From: Flavobacteriales bacterium
GTDB taxonomy: Bacteria > Bacteroidota > Bacteroidia > Flavobacteriales_F > PHOS-HE28
Length of the DNA stretch: 63,492 nucleotides
Assembly (NCBI GenBank): GCA_016713865.1
Contig: JADJOG010000023.1
Span: 1 to 63,492, forward strand
Direction: 5' to 3'
The position numbers and the translations under genes were made by a program. Below the pieces are notes generated by a model. It searched no databases. It saw only the letters and a program-made list of their open reading frames with translations, and was not told the origin of the DNA. Positions 37,878 to 50,000 of the stretch are shown here, piece after piece; the stretch's first letter is position 1, and the number at the start of each line of letters is the position of its first letter.

Positions 37878-39356
37878 ATGCCGCTCACACCTTACACCGG
37901 TCCATTCGGAAGGCCGCAATTGCAGCACTTGCTGCGCCGCACGCTCTTCGGTTGCTCCAATGCCGATCTCGCCCATTTCGGCGGTCAAACGCTCGATCAG
38001 GTGATCGATGCGCTGCTGATCGCGACGCCGGAGACCAGCGTGCCGCTGAAGACCTATTGGAATCTGGCTGGAGGCCAGCCGGATCCGAATGCCTTGGATC
38101 CGCAGGTGCCCTTCGGGCAAACCTGGGTTGATACCGTGCGTTATGGCACCGAGGTCGAATTGCCTGAGCTCACCAGCGCGCGCCTCCAGAGCTACATGTG
38201 GTGGCGAACCGGTCTGCTCATCGGACAGGACCGCACGATCCGTGAGAAGATGACCACGTTCTGGTTCAACCACATGCCGACTGAGGTCTTCCAGGTCTTC
38301 AACCCGAGACTGTGCTGGGAATACGATCAACTGCTGCGCGGGCAGAGCCTCGGCAATTTCCGCACGCTGATCCATGATGTGACATTGAGCGGTTCGATGC
38401 TCGTGTACCTCAACGGCTACTTGAACACCGCAGCCGCACCCGACGAGAACTACGCCCGCGAGCTCCTCGAGCTCTTCACCGTGGGCGAAGGCAGCGGTTA
38501 CACCGAAGCGGACGTGCAAGCCGCTACATGATCATGGCGAATGAAGAGGTCTCGAGATTCATGTGCCGGAACATCTACCGCTTCTTCGTGCATGGTGAGA
38601 TCGATGCGGCCACCGAGACCAGTGTGATCGAGCCGCTCGCGCAGATCTTCCGAGATAACCAGAATGCGCCGGATCAGATGCGTATCGTGATGCGCGCCTT
38701 GCTCACCAGCGACCACTTCTTCGGGCCTCAGATCCGCTCGTGCATGATCATGAGCCCGGTGGACCTCGTTGTGGGAAGCATACGCAAGCTGGGTGTGCCC
38801 ATGCCGGGCCCCGCTACTGTTGAAGCACAATACCACGTGTGGCGCGATGCTTACTGGCTTACGACTTACGCCGGGCAGAATCTCCTGAATCCACCGAATG
38901 TGGCGGGCTTCCCCAGCCTATTACCAGTTCCCTGCCTTCGACGACATCTGGCTCGACACAGCCACCTACCCCGCGCGTAACAACTGCCTGCTCGGAATAC
39001 TCTACACAGGTTTCAGCACACCGGCTAACCTTTACCAGCCCGAGAGCCGCAACCTCACCTTCAAGGCCGATCTGGTGGCGCTGGTGGGGCAGTTCACCGA
39101 TCCGAGCAATCCGAATGCGCTGGTGAGTGATGCCGCTGACCTGATGCTGGCGCTGCCGATCTCGCTCCTGGTGCGCACGCAGCTGAAGATCGCCTACCTG
39201 TTGCTGGGCCAATTGAACGACATCTACTGGACGGATGCTTACGAGATCTATGTGGCCGACCCGAACACCACGAACATGACCGCGCAGCAAGTGCCCAACC
39301 TCCTGCTGTACCTCTTCCTCGATCTGTCGAAGGCCGCTGAAACGCAGATGCACTAA
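37878..39356 (+). CDS. DUF1800 family protein with an internal deletion (frameshifted)
   Basis: DUF1800 proteins are large exported proteins usually encoded next to DUF1501 proteins. Here the N-terminal part is clear (LQHLLRRTLFGCSNADLAHF, WFNHMPTEVFQVF, ENYARELLELFTVGEGSGYT). The C-terminal part resumes at about 38530 (EEVSRFMCRNIYRFFVHGEI, MRALLTSDHFF, PPNVAGFP). The 100 or more residues normally between EADVQA and the C-terminal region are missing. The junction near 38520 is also out of frame, and another frame change lies near 38920. A roughly 300-bp loss in the assembly or in the genome would explain this. Confidence 0.8.
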
Positions 39357-39371
39357 ACGCACGCCGCATCC

Positions 39372-40954
39372 ATGAACCGCAGACACTTCCTCCGCACCTC
39401 ATCGGTTGCCACACTCGGCGGCTTCGCCGTGCAAGGCTTCGCCAGCCCGCTGCTTCAGGCCCTCCGCAAGAGCCGCGCTGCCGAAGACCGCGTGCTGGTG
39501 ATCGTGCAGCTCTATGGCGGCAACGACGGCCTGAACACCGTGATCCCGCTTGACCAGTACAGCACGCTCGCGACCAAGCGTCCATATGTACTGATCCCGC
39601 AAGGCGCGGTGCTCCCCCTGGCCGGGATCGGCGCTACGGGCTTGCATCCATCCATGACCGGCATGCAGGAACTATGGGAGATGGGCAAGCTCTCGATCGT
39701 GCAGGGCGTGGGCTATCCGGAACCCAACTACTCACACTTCCGATCCACGGACATTTTCGAGACCGGCGCGAATGCCGATCAGCTGTTGAACTCCGGCTGG
39801 GCAGGTCGATACCTGAACATGGAGTTCCCGAATTACCCGGCGGGCTACCCCAATGCCGACATGCCCGACCCGCTCGCGATCCGTGTTGGCGGCCCCATCG
39901 GCCCCGCCCTGCAGTACCAAGGTGTAAGCATGGGTGCCTCGATCTACAACACGAACGATGCGCTGAACCTCACAGGAAACCTGTACAACCATCCAGCCAA
40001 TGCCGACCGCAGCGGTGGAAAGCTTTCCTTCGTGCGTCAAGTGCAGCGCCAGACCGATCTCTATGGCGATGTGATCGAAGCGGCCGCGCAGGCCGGCTGC
40101 AACCAAAGCACCTTATATCCCACGGGCAATGCGCCGGGCGCTGAATTGGCGCAAGCGCTCAAGATCGTGGCGCAGCTGATCTGCGGCGGGCTGAAGACAC
40201 GGATCTATTGGGTGAGCGTCTCCGGATTCGACACGCATGCGCAGCAAGTGGAAGGTGGCAATACCACTGTGGGAACGCACGCCAACCTTCTCAAGGGCTT
40301 GAGCGATAGCATCCATGCGTTCCAGGACGACCTTTCGCTTCTTGGGCTCGAGGACCGTGTGCTGGGCATGACCTTCAGCGAATTCGGAAGGCGCATCGTG
40401 GACAATGCATCGCTGGGTACCGACCACGGCAGCGCGCAACCGATGTTCCTCTTCGGCTCGCAAGTGCTGCCCGGCATGCTAGGCACCAATCCTCAGATCC
40501 CCAGCAACGCCACCTACCAGACCAATCTGGCCATGCAGTACGACTTCCGCAGCGTGTATGCGAGCGTGTTGAAGGATTGGTTCTGCTTGGAGCCGCAGGA
40601 CATCGATGCCGTGCTGCTGAACACCTATCAGCCCTTATCGGCATCAACCCAGACGGCTGCTTGGGCATCGGAATACGCGAAGCCAACCAGCGCGCCGGCG
40701 ACGACCTGCTGAGCGCGTATCCGAACCCCTTCACGGAGCGCACCACCTTGCGCTACACCTCGCACGGTGGCCGGGTGCTCATCCAGGTGTTCAACGAGCA
40801 AGGGCAACTGCTGCAGACCGCGGTGAACCAGCCCACGGCGCCCGGCACATACACGGTTGATGTTGATCTGGGGCCCCTACCCTCCGGTGTCTATTACGCG
40901 CGCTTCCAGAACGAAGGAAGCCAGCAGGTTCGCAACTTGCTGAAGGTGCAATAG
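39372..40954 (+). CDS. DUF1501 family protein with T9SS type A sorting tail (frameshifted)
   Basis: About 530 residues. Twin-arginine-like start NRRHFLRTSSVATLGGFAVQ, then the DUF1501 core (VLVIVQLYGGNDGLNTVIPL, HPSMTGMQELWEMGKLSIVQ, VSGFDTHAQQ, TFSEFGRRIVDN), related to the sulfatase/alkaline-phosphatase fold. After a frame change near 40640 comes a C-terminal T9SS tail with LSAYPNPFTERTTLRY and VYYARFQNEGSQQVRNLLKV. It begins 15 bp after the DUF1800 gene. The pair is typically co-encoded, and the tail indicates surface or extracellular delivery by T9SS. Confidence 0.85.
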
Positions 40955-41132
40955 GCCTCTACGAGACTGTTGCGATTACCCCTGGGGCAAACCTCGGGTC
41001 TGGAATCTGACGGGCCATTCCTTGGAGAACCGTCGTGAGGAAATCCAAGAAAGCCAGGCCCGTGCCTTAGGGTGCCATCAATGCCAACATGGAGTTGACG
41101 AAGATGATGCTTCAGCGATGCAAGCAACCACT

Positions 41133-42897
41133 TCAATGCCGCACCACCTTCATGGTGCTGTGTCCTTTCGCACTGCTCACAACAAGCTGGTAAGCGCCCT
41201 CAGCTAATGCCGAGAGATCCGCGAACACCTTGCCATCGGGGTGCATGCGCGCATCCTGTATCACCATGGCCTCGCGGCCCAGCGCATCGAGGAGGCTGAT
41301 GCGCACACGATCTCTGCCGACGTTACCAACGGAGATCGCGAGCACGCTGCTGGTAGGGTTTGGGTATGCTTCGGAGATCACTGGCCCCTGCTCCATGATA
41401 CCGGAATTCAGATCGAGCACATTGAAGCGCCACCAGCCATGCGGCGCGGTGATCGGGCGCACCTGCTGCTTACCGCTATTGGCCGTTGCATGGATGTAGT
41501 AATAGACTACGCTCCCTGCGGGTTGGGCAGGAATGGCCGCATTCGATGTATTGCTCGCTCCAGCGCTCATGGCCACTGAAGAATGACCGGCGGTGGTATC
41601 GGTGGTCCAATAAACCTCGGCGCTGCTGATGCCCGTTATGTGGCGGATGTATGCTTCGACCGCATACGGCAAGACCGTCTCATAGGTATCGGACAATCGC
41701 TGGTGGCGGATGAGCAGGGGGTCGCTAACGCCAATGGCCTTGGTAATGCAATGGATGGCTCCGCTCTGGCTGATGATGTTGTTGCCGCTGTCGTCGCAAT
41801 CGATGCCGATCACGCGGTAACCGGGCAGGCTCTCGCGCAGGATCCGAAGGCCAGTGGTATCGTATTGCTCACGGTACGTGGGCACTAGCACCGTCTTATT
41901 GATGAAGATGTTATTGGCATAGGTGCGATAGCTCCCGCTAGGCGGAAACGCCCCACCCGTGCTTGGTGGCATGGGGATGCGCACGATACGGTACGGCGTG
42001 CCAAAGACCGAGTTGTGATTGTTCAAGACACCCTGGATGTTCAGCTCGATCTGCGGACCATCGCTCTGCCCAACAGGGAACTGCCCAACGAGCAAGGTCT
42101 CCTCATCGAGCAGCTTCATGTGCATGTCGATGTGGTGGATGCCATCGTAGGAGAGCGTGCTCATCTTGATGTAGCGACCGGGCGTGATGCCCATGAACTG
42201 GTTCATCACATTGTCGACGCTCGCGGCATCGCGGATGGTGGTATTGAAATCGCCAGCAGGGCCATTCTCATCAAGAACGAGGTTGCTGCTGAACGCTGTG
42301 CCGAAGCCGTCGGCCATGAAGTTGCCACCGGTATGAACCAGATCCCATGGGGCGGCCGTGGTACTGTACACGGTGATGCCTTTGGCCGTGCCCACCGCAT
42401 CGCTCGATGCGTCATCCCTGGGCGAGGGCGATTGTAGATCCAATCGAGCAGGAAGAGCGAGTCAACCTCGTTCTGGTAAATCGTCTCGGCACCATAGTCA
42501 CGCACCCAGATGCTGTTGAATGGCGCTTGCAGGAAGGTGATGTTGTTCAGGTTATCGATCGGGCCGCCGAAGCTGCTGTTCTGCAAATAGGTGATCACGG
42601 CGTTCGACAGCTGCAGATGATGAGCACCTCGCATTCCTCTTTGGCGGCACGCACGATCTGCTTCTGGATGCCGGGGAAACTGGTCCATGTGATCACCAGG
42701 GTCTGCACTTCTTCCCACTCGGCCATTGTCCGGGGCGTGAAGGGCGGCGGCGTCGTTATCCCTCGGGCGGCTTCGGCACGGGTGGCCTTGTATTCCGGTA
42801 TCAACGGCACTTCGCCGGGTGCCAAGTGATGGGGCAGCTCCTGCGCGGAGAGCGTGAACGTGGCAAATAACAAGGGGACTGCGAGGAAACGATTCAT
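41133..42897 (-). CDS. Secreted agmatine-deiminase-family protein with T9SS tail (two frameshifts)
   Basis: About 588 residues. Signal peptide MNRFLAVPLLFATFTLSAQ fixes the start at 42897. The guanidino-modifying core has TPRTMAEWEEVQTLVITW, the substrate/Asp motif SIWVRDYGAE, LVHTGGNFMADGFGTAFS, the catalytic His in HHIDMHMKLLDEETLLVG, and the catalytic-Cys-like segment SQSGAIHCITKAIG. After it come a small Ig-like domain and a T9SS tail ISEAYPNPTSSVLAISVG. Frame changes lie near 42610 and 42440. The substrate is probably agmatine or a peptidylarginine, as in porphyromonad PAD enzymes. Which one cannot be told. Confidence 0.8.
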
Positions 42898-42976
42898 GCT
42901 GGTTCGATTGCGCCGCAATGTAGAAGGAGCGGCTCGTAGCTCAGCACCGCTTGAACCACACTGATTGGGATGCTGT

Positions 42977-44405
42977 TCACCGCTTCGCCTTGGGCTGCGG
43001 GGTGCGTTGTCGCAACTGCTCATTCACGGCCAGAACTCCACGCACATAGCGGAATACCTGACTGCCCTTGCAGTAGCCGTTCCTCATATCCGGCTGCATG
43101 AAATGGCGCGGCTTGGCCAGCAGCAGGACGGCGCGCTCCACATGGCCCTCCCAGCGCGCGGGGTCAAGGCCAAGCTGTTGAGCTAGCCGAGCGGCATCGA
43201 TGATGTGTCCGGGACCCGCGTTGTAGCTGGCCAGCACGAAGCGCAGCCGCTGGTCACGGTCGGGCACAGCGCGCAGCCACACGGGTATCGAGCTTTGCCA
43301 CGTAGCGCGCCGCCGCAAGAATGCGATCCTCCATGGCGCTGCTCGTATCAAGGCCGTAACGCGCCAGGTGCGCGGCATGATCTGCACGATTCCCATGGCG
43401 CCCTTGTCAGAGGTCACCGTGCTATCGAAACGCGACTCCTTCCAAGCCATGGCGGCCAGCAAACGCCAATCGTACGCAAGCCCCGCCGCATGCTCGCGGA
43501 AGTACATGTCGAACGGCGAGATGCTATCCGGATCAATGGCCTTCATGCGTCGTGCTCGGAGCGGTCCCGGCGGCGCCACAGCACCGGTTCGGGCGCGCGT
43601 GAATTGCGCGAAGGCCTCTTGCTCCCGCGGCTGTTCCATCCATTCCTCCAGCGCTTTCTTCAGCAGTGGCGCATCGTTGCGATCACGAAGGACCAGTGGT
43701 ACCGCATCGCCCAATGGTCCCCTCGAACTCGCAAGGATCGGAATCGCTCCGCTTCGAGCTGAGAACGCAAACGCGAAACGATTGCGCGCGAGGCTTCACC
43801 CAACAACACGTGTTCAATCAGTTCGTCTTCGGTTCGTGCGTGGCCCGTTGCGAGCATCGGCTTCATCTTCTTCAGGTCCCAGCCATTGTATGCGTGGTGC
43901 GCGAAGGGAGATGCCTCAGCGAGCTGAACGCTATCCGAGAGGAGCGCCGTCATATCCGCGTCATCACCCACCTCGGGTCGAACGCTCACGAGCATGGGCT
44001 CCCATTCAGCGAAGGGCTCAAGCACAGTGAAATGCTTGCGCTCGGCGCGGTCCAAGTGCATTGGCGCAGCGATCACATCGCCCTGGCCTGCCACAGCGCA
44101 AGCAACAACGAATCGTGATGCGCGCATTCAACTGGCACCAGCACCAATTTGGCGCGATCGGCGAATCGCTTCAGCCAATCAAAGGTGAGGCCCATATGGC
44201 CCTTAGGCCCGGGCTCCCATACAAGGGGATCACGCACCACCAGCACGCGAAGGGTATCCCCTTCGATCCGATCCAGATCGCGCGCCGCGCCGGGCTGTTC
44301 CCACGGGTGCCAATGATCATCGTTCTGCGCGCGCCATTGCAGCACCGCATACGCGACGATGAAAGTCGCCGAAGCCGCCACGAAAACCCACCACCTCCTT
44401 TTCAT
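42977..44405 (-). CDS. MltF-like membrane-bound lytic transglycosylase (frameshifted)
   Basis: About 475 residues joined. An N-terminal helix (RRWWVFVAASATFIVAYAVL) is followed by a solute-binding protein type 3-like domain (RVLVVRDPLVWEPG to about 43750) and an SLT domain: LLAAMAWKESRFDSTVTSDK with the catalytic Glu, GAMGIVQIMPRTW, and LASYNAGPGHIIDA. Frame changes near 44090, 43710 and 43330. The ATG overlaps the ACP-phosphodiesterase stop (ATGA). It would cleave peptidoglycan with formation of anhydromuramic ends. Confidence 0.85.
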
Positions 44406-44976
44406 GCTCCGCTGCGAAGATGATCCATGATGCTCGGAAGGAAGCGTTCGAATTCATCCGAGAACTCAGCGGTGTGCGCAGCGAGCACCTGTTCCGCTCC
44501 AGCCATGTCGGCACCAGCTGCCACCCTGCGCGACAAACCGCCCAATGCCCGGCCCAGTCCTTCGAGCGATGCATATGAATTGAGCCAATCACCGGACACC
44601 ATGAAAGGGAGCATTTGCCGCGTTCGATCGGGCATCAGGTGCTCGTGGAACTTGAAGCAAGTCGTACATGCGCGCCGCGAAAGAGGGCAATGGCTCGCCA
44701 TGCCAACGCGACCAATCACGCGCCAGCAGGTGGTCGAAGAATGCATCCACGACCACCGGCGCGTAGCGGCCCGCATGCACGCAGTGCCTCGCGACCAGGA
44801 TGCACGGGCCTGCTTCGGTCGGTGAAACTGTCGATTCGCCGGTGCAGTCGGATGCCTTCTTGCAGGCGCGGATCGAAACGCGAGAGGTCGCGACCCTTCA
44901 CGGCATCAGCCATGAAGTTGCCTGTGATCACAAGCGGATCATCGCCACTGAGGAATAGATGCCCGAGGAAATTCAA
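44402..44976 (-). CDS. ACP phosphodiesterase family protein (DUF479; frameshifted)
   Basis: About 190 residues joined, AcpH-like. The start is placed at a TTG (44976) because the family opens NFLGHLFLSGDDPLVITGNF. MADAVKGRDL and HRRIDSFTD, with a His and Asp typical of the family, follow. Later pieces are GRYAPVVVDAFFDHLLARDW and MLPFMVSGDWL, ending EFSDEFERFLPSIMDHL. Frame changes lie near 44820 and 44640. A -7 element TACCTTGC ends only six bases before the TTG, so the message may be nearly leaderless. AcpH removes the phosphopantetheine group from acyl carrier protein, but some homologues have other roles. Confidence 0.7.
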
Positions 44977-44981
44977 CGGCG

Positions 44982-44989
44982 GCAAGGTA
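44982..44989 (-). promoter_or_regulatory. Candidate -7 element TACCTTGC before the ACP phosphodiesterase gene
   Basis: Minus-strand TACCTTGC resembles TAnnTTTG and lies directly before the TTG start at 44976. No -33 element was identified. Confidence 0.35.
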
Positions 44990-45075
44990 GCGGCGCTCGG
45001 AGCCGCCAACCCGCTCCATGCTCCGCTCATGTGATCAGCTGCACGCCCGCGAGCCCGAGGATAACTTGCGCGGCC

Positions 45076-46143
45076 ATGGATGCCCAGCGCCGACCCTCCT
45101 GCGGCGCGCGCCGCGCTGGGTCGTTTATTGGAGCGCCCAGCTCAGTGGTTGGGGCGCCTATTTCGGCCTCAGCGTGGTGGCGGCGCACATCGATGGGCAA
45201 TACACCCCGCGCATGTGGGATGTCCTGCTTCCCGAATTGTTCGGGATCGCGGTAAGCCATGCGCTTCGTGCCGTGATCATCCGTCGCCGCTGGTTGGAGC
45301 AAGGGGTTGGCCACGTGCTGCCGCGCATCGCTCTCGCCGCCCTGGTCCTAGCGGTGCCTGCTTTCTTGATCGAGAGCGTGCTGGTCACGCTCGTGCTGCA
45401 GGATGCATCGCCGATCCTGGATCGCACTTCGTTGGACCTGTTGGGGCGCATGCTCAACTGGACCGTGCTGCTGGTGGCGTGGAGCATGCTCTATTTCGCA
45501 TACGGTTATTTCATCCGACACCGGCGCGAGGAGATCGGAAACCTGCGCTTCGAGACAGCCAACCGAGAGAACCAGCTGAGCACGCTTCCGCGCAGATGAA
45601 TCCGCACTTCATGTTCAACGCGCTCAATGGCATCCGCGCGCTGGTCGATGAGGATCCCGAGCAGCCAAGCGCGCCATCACGGCAGCTGAGCGCGATCCTT
45701 CGCAACGCCATGAGCACCGTGAAGCGCCGCACTGTGCCTTTGGGCGAAGAGCTCGATATCGTGCGGAGCTACCTGGCTCTTGAGCACATGCGCTACGAAG
45801 AGCGATTGCGCGTCCGCTACGAGCTTGATGCCGAACTGGACCGCGAACCAGTGCCGCCCATGCTCCTGCAAACGCTCGTCGAGAACGCCGTGAAGCATGG
45901 CGTAGCGCACGACCCCAAGGCGGCGACCTTGTCATCAGCGGCGCAGCGCGGCCTGAAACGCTGGTGCTCTCTGTGCGCAACAGCGGGCATGAGCAGGGGG
46001 CAAGGTCAATGGCACGGGAATCGGCCTGCGCAATACACGGCGAAGGCTCGAACTCATATACGGCGGAAAGGCTTCCATTCACATCGCGAACCGTGATGGC
46101 ATGGTGGTCACTGAAGTCGAACTCCCATTGAACAGAGGATGAA
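45076..46143 (+). CDS. LytS-type sensor histidine kinase (frameshifted)
   Basis: About 355 residues. Four hydrophobic helices (LSGWGAYFGLSVVAAHID, LPRIALAALVLAVPAFLIES, LNWTVLLVAWSMLYFAYGYF) are followed by a His_kinase domain with the histidine in AQMNPHFMFNALNGIRALVD, then LDIVRSYLALEHMRYEERL and the ATPase N box LLQTLVENAVKHGVA. After a frame change near 45990, GTGIGLRNTRRRLELIYGG is the G box. Frame changes also near 45100 and 45590. It precedes a LytTR response regulator, as expected for this kinase type. Confidence 0.82.
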
Positions 46144-46240
46144 GGCTGTCTGAGGATCGGATCCGAACAGTCAGAAAAAGACCAACGAACAGAACCAAGC
46201 ACGCTGCCGGCAGAATGTCGACAGGATAACCAACCACTGC

Positions 46241-46965
46241 ATGAAAGCCCGAGCGACGACGACGAGCGCCTTGGCGCGCAAAGAGCTCATCTCCATGCTG
46301 GAGAAGCACGATGGCATTGAAGTGATCGGCGAAGCAGCCAACGCCGATGAGGCCGAGGCCATGATCGCCGAGAAGAAGCCCGACCTGCTCTTCCTCGACA
46401 TCAACATGCCGGGCCGCACCGGATTCCAATTGCTCGAATCAGCTCGACCATACGCCACGCGATCTTTCGTGACGGCATACGACGAGCACGCGCTGGAGGC
46501 CTTCAAGGTGAACGCGCTCGATTATGTGATGAAGCCGGTTGACCCTGAACGGCTTGCTGCTGCGATCACCAAGCTGCCGCAAAAGAGCGAAGAGGGGCGT
46601 GCCGCAGCGCGAGATCCTCGCGCCGACGACCGGATCTTCCCTCAAGGACGGCGAGAAATGCTGGTTCGTGACACTCAGGACGTGCGCTACTTCGAGAGCG
46701 AGGGCAATGTGCGCGTTCGCTTTGCCGATCAGAAGCCACTGGTGCTCCGTTCGCTGAACAAGCTGGAAGAGAAGCTCGACCGCTGGTCTTCTTCCGTGCC
46801 AACCGCAAGCACATCATCAACCTCCGCTGGGTAGATAAAGATCGAGCCGTGGTTCAGCGGTGGCCTCATGGTCAAGCTGAAGCACCAAGGCAAGGATGGC
46901 GAACCGAGACCATTGAGGTGAGCCGCAGGCGAGCCGCGAGGTTCAAGGACCTGCTGAGTCTGTGA
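46241..46965 (+). CDS. LytTR-family response regulator (frameshifted)
   Basis: About 240 residues. The receiver has the acceptor Asp in LLFLDINMPGRTGFQLLE and KPVD after ALDYVM. The first segment MKARATTTSALARKELISML lacks the expected IDDE pocket, so the N-terminus may be damaged. The LytTR DNA-binding domain follows: VRYFESEGNVRVRFADQK, then the typical FFRANRKHIINLRWVD. Frame changes lie near 46590, 46670 and 46790 and further on to the stop at 46963. It lies 97 bp after the LytS-type kinase, so the two form a two-component pair. Confidence 0.75.
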
Positions 46966-47049
46966 TCGGCGAGTCGGATAGCCGAGCATCGAATGCGAAC
47001 GCCAGTCGCGGCCGAGTGCAACAGCGCTAAAGCGACAAACTGCCCGCAA

Positions 47050-50000
47050 TCAATCCGATGTTCCAACTAGTGCCGGGTTTGACCCTCTTCGCGGCTGACC
47101 CCAAGCGCAGTCAGCGGGACTCTTCTTCTTCCGCCGGAACAGTTCGCCCAGCCGATCGAATTCGCGGCGGTGCTGAGGCGCCACCGCCCTGCGTGGTGGG
47201 CGTTTGGTCAGCCTGGTTCAGGTTGCGGTCGTTGGTCACGCTGAATGGCGCAAACGGAAACAGCCATCGGTGGTCGCGAGGTACTCGACCTGGAAATCGC
47301 CGATGAGGTTATTGGCCGTGGTGGTGGCGCGCTGGCCGTATTGACTGCGCGTTGGGTGGTAACCAGCAAACGCTCATTGAAGAGCTGCGTGCTCACCATC
47401 AGCCTCCAGTTCATCCTGCGTGATGTTGTCGCCAGGATGATAGTTCACGCCAAGGTCGAAATCGTTGCTGAGGCCGCTGAGCCAGTTGCTCACCTGGTTG
47501 CTCAGCAATTCGCTCGTGGTAGTATAAGCCGCATTGGCCCGTGCCGAAGGCGCATCGGACCCAGCGATGAAGGCGGGCTCCGGGAATTTATTGAGCACGA
47601 TGAGCGCGAACACCTGCCGATTCATCTCCCGATCGGTGCTCAGAACGCTGTTCACCTGCGCCTTCACGCCTCATCAACCGATGGTAACCGGACCTGAAAC
47701 CGATTTCCGGGTTCATGAGCTTCTCGCGCAAGCGCATCACAACATCAATGGGCGCGCTTGCGGAAGGCCTCCGTGCTCATTGGGCGGAACGATGTCGTAA
47801 AGCGCGCACCTTGTACACCGCCTCGAGGTCGAGCTGCGCATCGAAGGATCACCGTACCAGATGATGCGGCCCCCAGGCTGCACCTCGAAGCGCTTGTTCA
47901 CGATGTTGCGCAGGGTGAATAAGTAATCTTTCACGAGTTCCACTTGCCCGATCATGTCAGGTCGCCGGCGGAGTTCACGCCAAGCTCCACATGCCCATTG
48001 CCGCGACCGCTCATGAGATGTCGCCGACAGTGGGGTCGGGAATACGAGCTCGAAGTATGCGTCAGGGGTCGCCTGGACATCGAGGTCGAGCGTCACACCG
48101 CTTAGATCCACATCGGCTTCGGCCTCCAATGAATCCAGTTCACCGAAACGCACGAAGCTGATCGACGAAACCTCCGTGCTGCCGCCCACGGGAAGTGGAT
48201 CCGAGTGCCCGGAGCCGTAGCATCAACCGTCACCTCCAACCCGCCCTCCATGCCGCTCACTTCAATGTCGCCGTGCCGTATGCTTTGGCTGCAAATCTCA
48301 TTTTCGGCGAGGGGTTGTGTTCAGCACCAAGTAATCCTTCATGCCGCCCCATATGTTGTAGTTCCAGGTGGCGAAGCGGCGATGGGATCACGGTTGCGCC
48401 ATTCGCGCGGTGTAACCCTCCTCGTCGCTCACGATCACATTGTCCGCGGTGAACATGTCAGACTCGGATCTCGACCGGCGCGCTGAACGTAGCGCGTGTT
48501 CAGGTAATCGATTCGCAGCGTGGCATCGGAGAGCTCCACGCGGCCTTCGAGATGCGAATCGGCTAAGCTGCCGGTGAGCGAGACGTTGCGGTGACTGTGC
48601 CGCCGATATCGCTGATGCCTTCAGGCAGATATGGATTAACGAGTGCCATGTCGAAGCGATCCATGATCGAGAGCATATCCAGGTCATTGCCTTCGCGAAT
48701 CGCCATGCGCCCAGTGAAATCGAGGGTTTGATGGGCCCGCGCATGAGCGTGCCATTGAGGTCCAAAGCGCCCTTGTTCTCAATCCAAGCCGCATTGAACC
48801 GGATATCGCCCACGGCAACGTCCTTCACGCGCAAGCTGTCGCCGCAGACGAAGCTGACCACGTAAGGTTCGCCATACAGGTCGAAGAGACGGCCATCACC
48901 GCTGACGGTGCCGCGCAGCACAGGGCCATCGAGCAAAGGCTCCAAGTTGAGCAGATCCACATCTTCCAATGAGAAGGCCATGGCGCGCGTGTGATCCCTG
49001 CTGATGGCGCCATCGAAGGCGATCAGTTGCTGGCCATTGCGAAGCATCAGCGAGTCGATGGCCACGGTGCTGCTGTCGATGCGTATGCGCGCGGCGCGCT
49101 CATTGGCCCAAGTGCCACGGCCGAAGTAAAGGCGCGATGGCAGCAGGTCGAGCGTAGCACTGGTAAGGCTGTGCACCTCTCCGACAACCTCCAGATCGCC
49201 TTGCGTGCCTTGGTTGCTCGTGTCCCAGCCCACTTCCAATTCCACCTCGTCCTGGTATGCCTTGCCGGTGATGGCGGTTCCGCCGAACCAAACGCTGTCG
49301 TTCGCGAACTGCTTGGTGCTGCGCGCCGAGAATACAAGTAGGTCCAGGGCCTTGTCGGCAATCAGCCGCAACGAATCGATGCGCACCTTGCCCCAGCTGG
49401 CTTGCGGTACCGTGGCGCTGAGCCCGAAGTCGAAGCTGCGCGTGTTGAAATCGCCGCTGATGGATGCGCCTGGCTCGATGCGCAGCTTGGGCGCGAAAAG
49501 GCCGAGCACGCCATCGGTATCGCGAGTAGTGATGCTGAATCGGAAATCCTGCGGCTCCTGCTTGTAAACGACTTGGCTCACCAGCGATGGGAACACGCTG
49601 AACACCACTTGCTGAAGTGCCGTTGGCAGACGCGTCGGAAGGAATGCTCCGACCACTTCTGCTTCGGCGAAAGTGGCATCGAGGCGAAGCACGTTCTCGC
49701 CAAGTTCACGATCGCTCACCAAGGTGATATCGCCCAGATCGTATTCGGCATCGCCCACGCAATAGCTGATGCCGCGCGCATCGAGCCGACCCTGAAGGCT
49801 ATCCGGCGAGAGCCGTCCGCGCGCCGCTATCTGTAGGTTGAGCGCATTGTAGCCCTTGGCGCTCTCGAACCCGAGCGCATGCAGGTCGGCGTGCTGAAGG
49901 TCGGCGGTGAAATCGACCTTGGGCCAGCGCCCCCGCAGGTCGGCGAGGCCTTTGAAATCGAGTTGCAGCTTCTCGTCGTCCGTTGTTAGGCTGCCATTGA

